A stretch of 64,000 bases of DNA from Xiphias gladius (lineage: Eukaryota; Chordata; Actinopteri; Istiophoriformes; Xiphiidae), in NCBI RefSeq assembly GCF_016859285.1, contig NC_053414.1:27734261-27798260 (forward strand). Direction: 5' to 3'. The position numbers and the translations under genes were made by a program. This document shows, in pieces, positions 62,846 through 64,000 of this stretch. The notes beneath the pieces are model-generated. The model saw nothing but the letters and a program-made list of their open reading frames with translations. It was not told the origin of the DNA and ran no database searches. Position 1 is the first letter of the stretch. Each line of letters starts with the position of its first letter.

Positions 62846-63984
62846 CAGTTAGGTTTGTAAGTATTAAAAAGAAGGAATGCATTGTTGGGCTCAGCAGCAC
62901 CAAAAGTCCTGGAAGACAACTAAAGAATTCTTTCCTTGGTGAAGAAAACCCTCAAAACATCTAGCCAGGTCAACAACACTCGGGGAGGCAGGCGTAGTAT
63001 TGTTAAAGTCTATAATCAAGAGACACCTTCATCAATGTAAATACAGATGGTTTACCACAAGGTGCAAACCACTGGTAACACTCAAGATCAGAAAGGCCAG
63101 ATTAGACTTTGCCAGAAAACATCGAAAAAGTCTGCCCAGTTCTGGAACAAGATTCTTTGGTAGGATGAAACCAAGATTAATTTGTACCAGATTGATGAGA
63201 AGGAAAGGAACGGCTCATGATCCACAGCAAACCACATCATCTTGCAGACATGGTAGAGGCAGTGTTATGGCATGGGCATGAATGGCTGCCAATGGAGCTG
63301 GATTACTGGTGTTTAATGATGATGTGACTGCTGATAGAAGTAGCAGGATGAATTCTGAAGTGTACAGGTCTATACTATCTGCTCAGATCCAGCCAAATGC
63401 TGCAGAACTGATAAGACAGTGCTTCACAGTACAGATGGATAGTGACCCAAAACATACTGCGAAAGCAACTCAAGAGCTTCTCATGGCAAAGAAATGGAAT
63501 ATTCTTCAATGGCCAAGTCAGTCACCTGACCTCAACCCAATTGAGCATGTGTTTCACCTACTGAAGACAAAACTGAGGGTAGAAAGACCCACAGACAAGC
63601 AGCAACTGAAGGTGGCTGCAGTAAAGGCCTGGCAAAGCATCTCAAGGGAGGAAACTCAGCATTTGGTGAGGTCCATGAGATCCAGACTTCAGCCAGTCAC
63701 TGACTGCAAAGGATTTTCATCCAAGTATTAAAAATGATCCTCATATTTATAATTATGTTGGTCTTTCCAATTACTTTTGAGCCTCTGAAAATGAGTGACT
63801 ATGTATAAAAAATGGCTGTAATTCCCTAACAGTTAATGTGATATTTTTGTTAATCCCCTTGAATTAGCTGAAAGTCTACACTTGTGCCACATCTTGATGG
63901 CTTCATTTTAAATCCATTGTATCTGTGAACAGAGGCTAAATTACCAAAATTGTGTCACTGTCCAAATACTTATGGACCTAACTA
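62846..63984 (+). mobile_element. Tc1-like DNA transposon, truncated
   Basis: The ends are inverted copies: cagttaggtttgtaagtatt at 62846 and, read on the other strand from 63984, tagttaggtccataagtatt. Each is flanked by TA. The plus-strand transposase survives as two abutting frames. The frame at 63000-63281 is shifted and damaged but encodes LVTLKIRKARLDFARKHRK. The frame at 63282-63731 is intact for 149 residues, with QMDSDPKHTAKATQELL (second catalytic Asp) and WPSQSPDLNPIEHVFHLL (third catalytic acid, E in this DDE type). The N-terminal DNA-binding part is missing. At about 1.14 kb it is shorter than a full Tc1, so it is inactive. Its terminal sequences differ from those of the copy at 43307-44250, so it is a separate subfamily. 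Confidence 0.9.
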
Positions 63985-64000
63985 TATGTGTACAGATGAT

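Overview
The window is animal nuclear DNA and reads as a ray-finned (teleost) fish genome. The genes are split into many short exons with GT-AG introns. Long intergenic stretches are full of (TG)n, (TA)n and (CT)n microsatellites, Tc1-type transposons and an L2-type LINE. The protein-coding genes are vertebrate families in fish-like form. Nothing bacterial or viral was seen: no operons, no CRISPR array, no phage genes.

Four genes and one gene relic are supported. From left to right: (1) rtn4rl2, a Nogo-receptor-like GPI-anchored leucine-rich-repeat protein, minus strand, four coding exons, 8341-10788. (2) A beta-B1-type lens crystallin, minus strand, five coding exons (34744-37233) plus a non-coding first exon near 38483-38540. 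(3) A broken beta-A1-type crystallin, plus strand, about 42905-47992, head-to-head with the beta-B1 gene. (4) unc93b1, the chaperone of nucleic-acid-sensing Toll-like receptors, minus strand, twelve coding exons plus a first exon that ends in ATG, 51649-60396. (5) The last exon of timm10, a small Tim chaperone of the mitochondrial intermembrane space, minus strand, 61740-61935; its first coding exon was not found and is probably beyond the right edge.

The rest is repeats and unexplained intergenic DNA. The stretch 1-8340 holds a ~340 bp direct duplication carrying TA and TG microsatellites. Between rtn4rl2 and the crystallins lie about 24 kb with a decayed LINE (17690-20600) and several dispersed repeat families that recur elsewhere in the window. 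One deleted Tc1 copy (43307-44250) sits in the first intron of the broken crystallin, ending 12 bp before its start codon. A second Tc1 copy (62846-63984) sits at the right edge, in or beside the timm10 intron.

The most interesting unit is the crystallin pair. Two divergently transcribed beta-crystallin genes of B1 and A type repeat the layout of human CRYBB1/CRYBA4, but here they lie beside an RTN4R-family gene and near timm10 and unc93b1. One partner is intact. The other keeps its exon order and splice sites but carries five single-base insertions, a stop codon and a Tc1 element against its second exon. No clearly new biological system was found. All coordinates and exon joins were read by eye, so boundaries of repeats are approximate.
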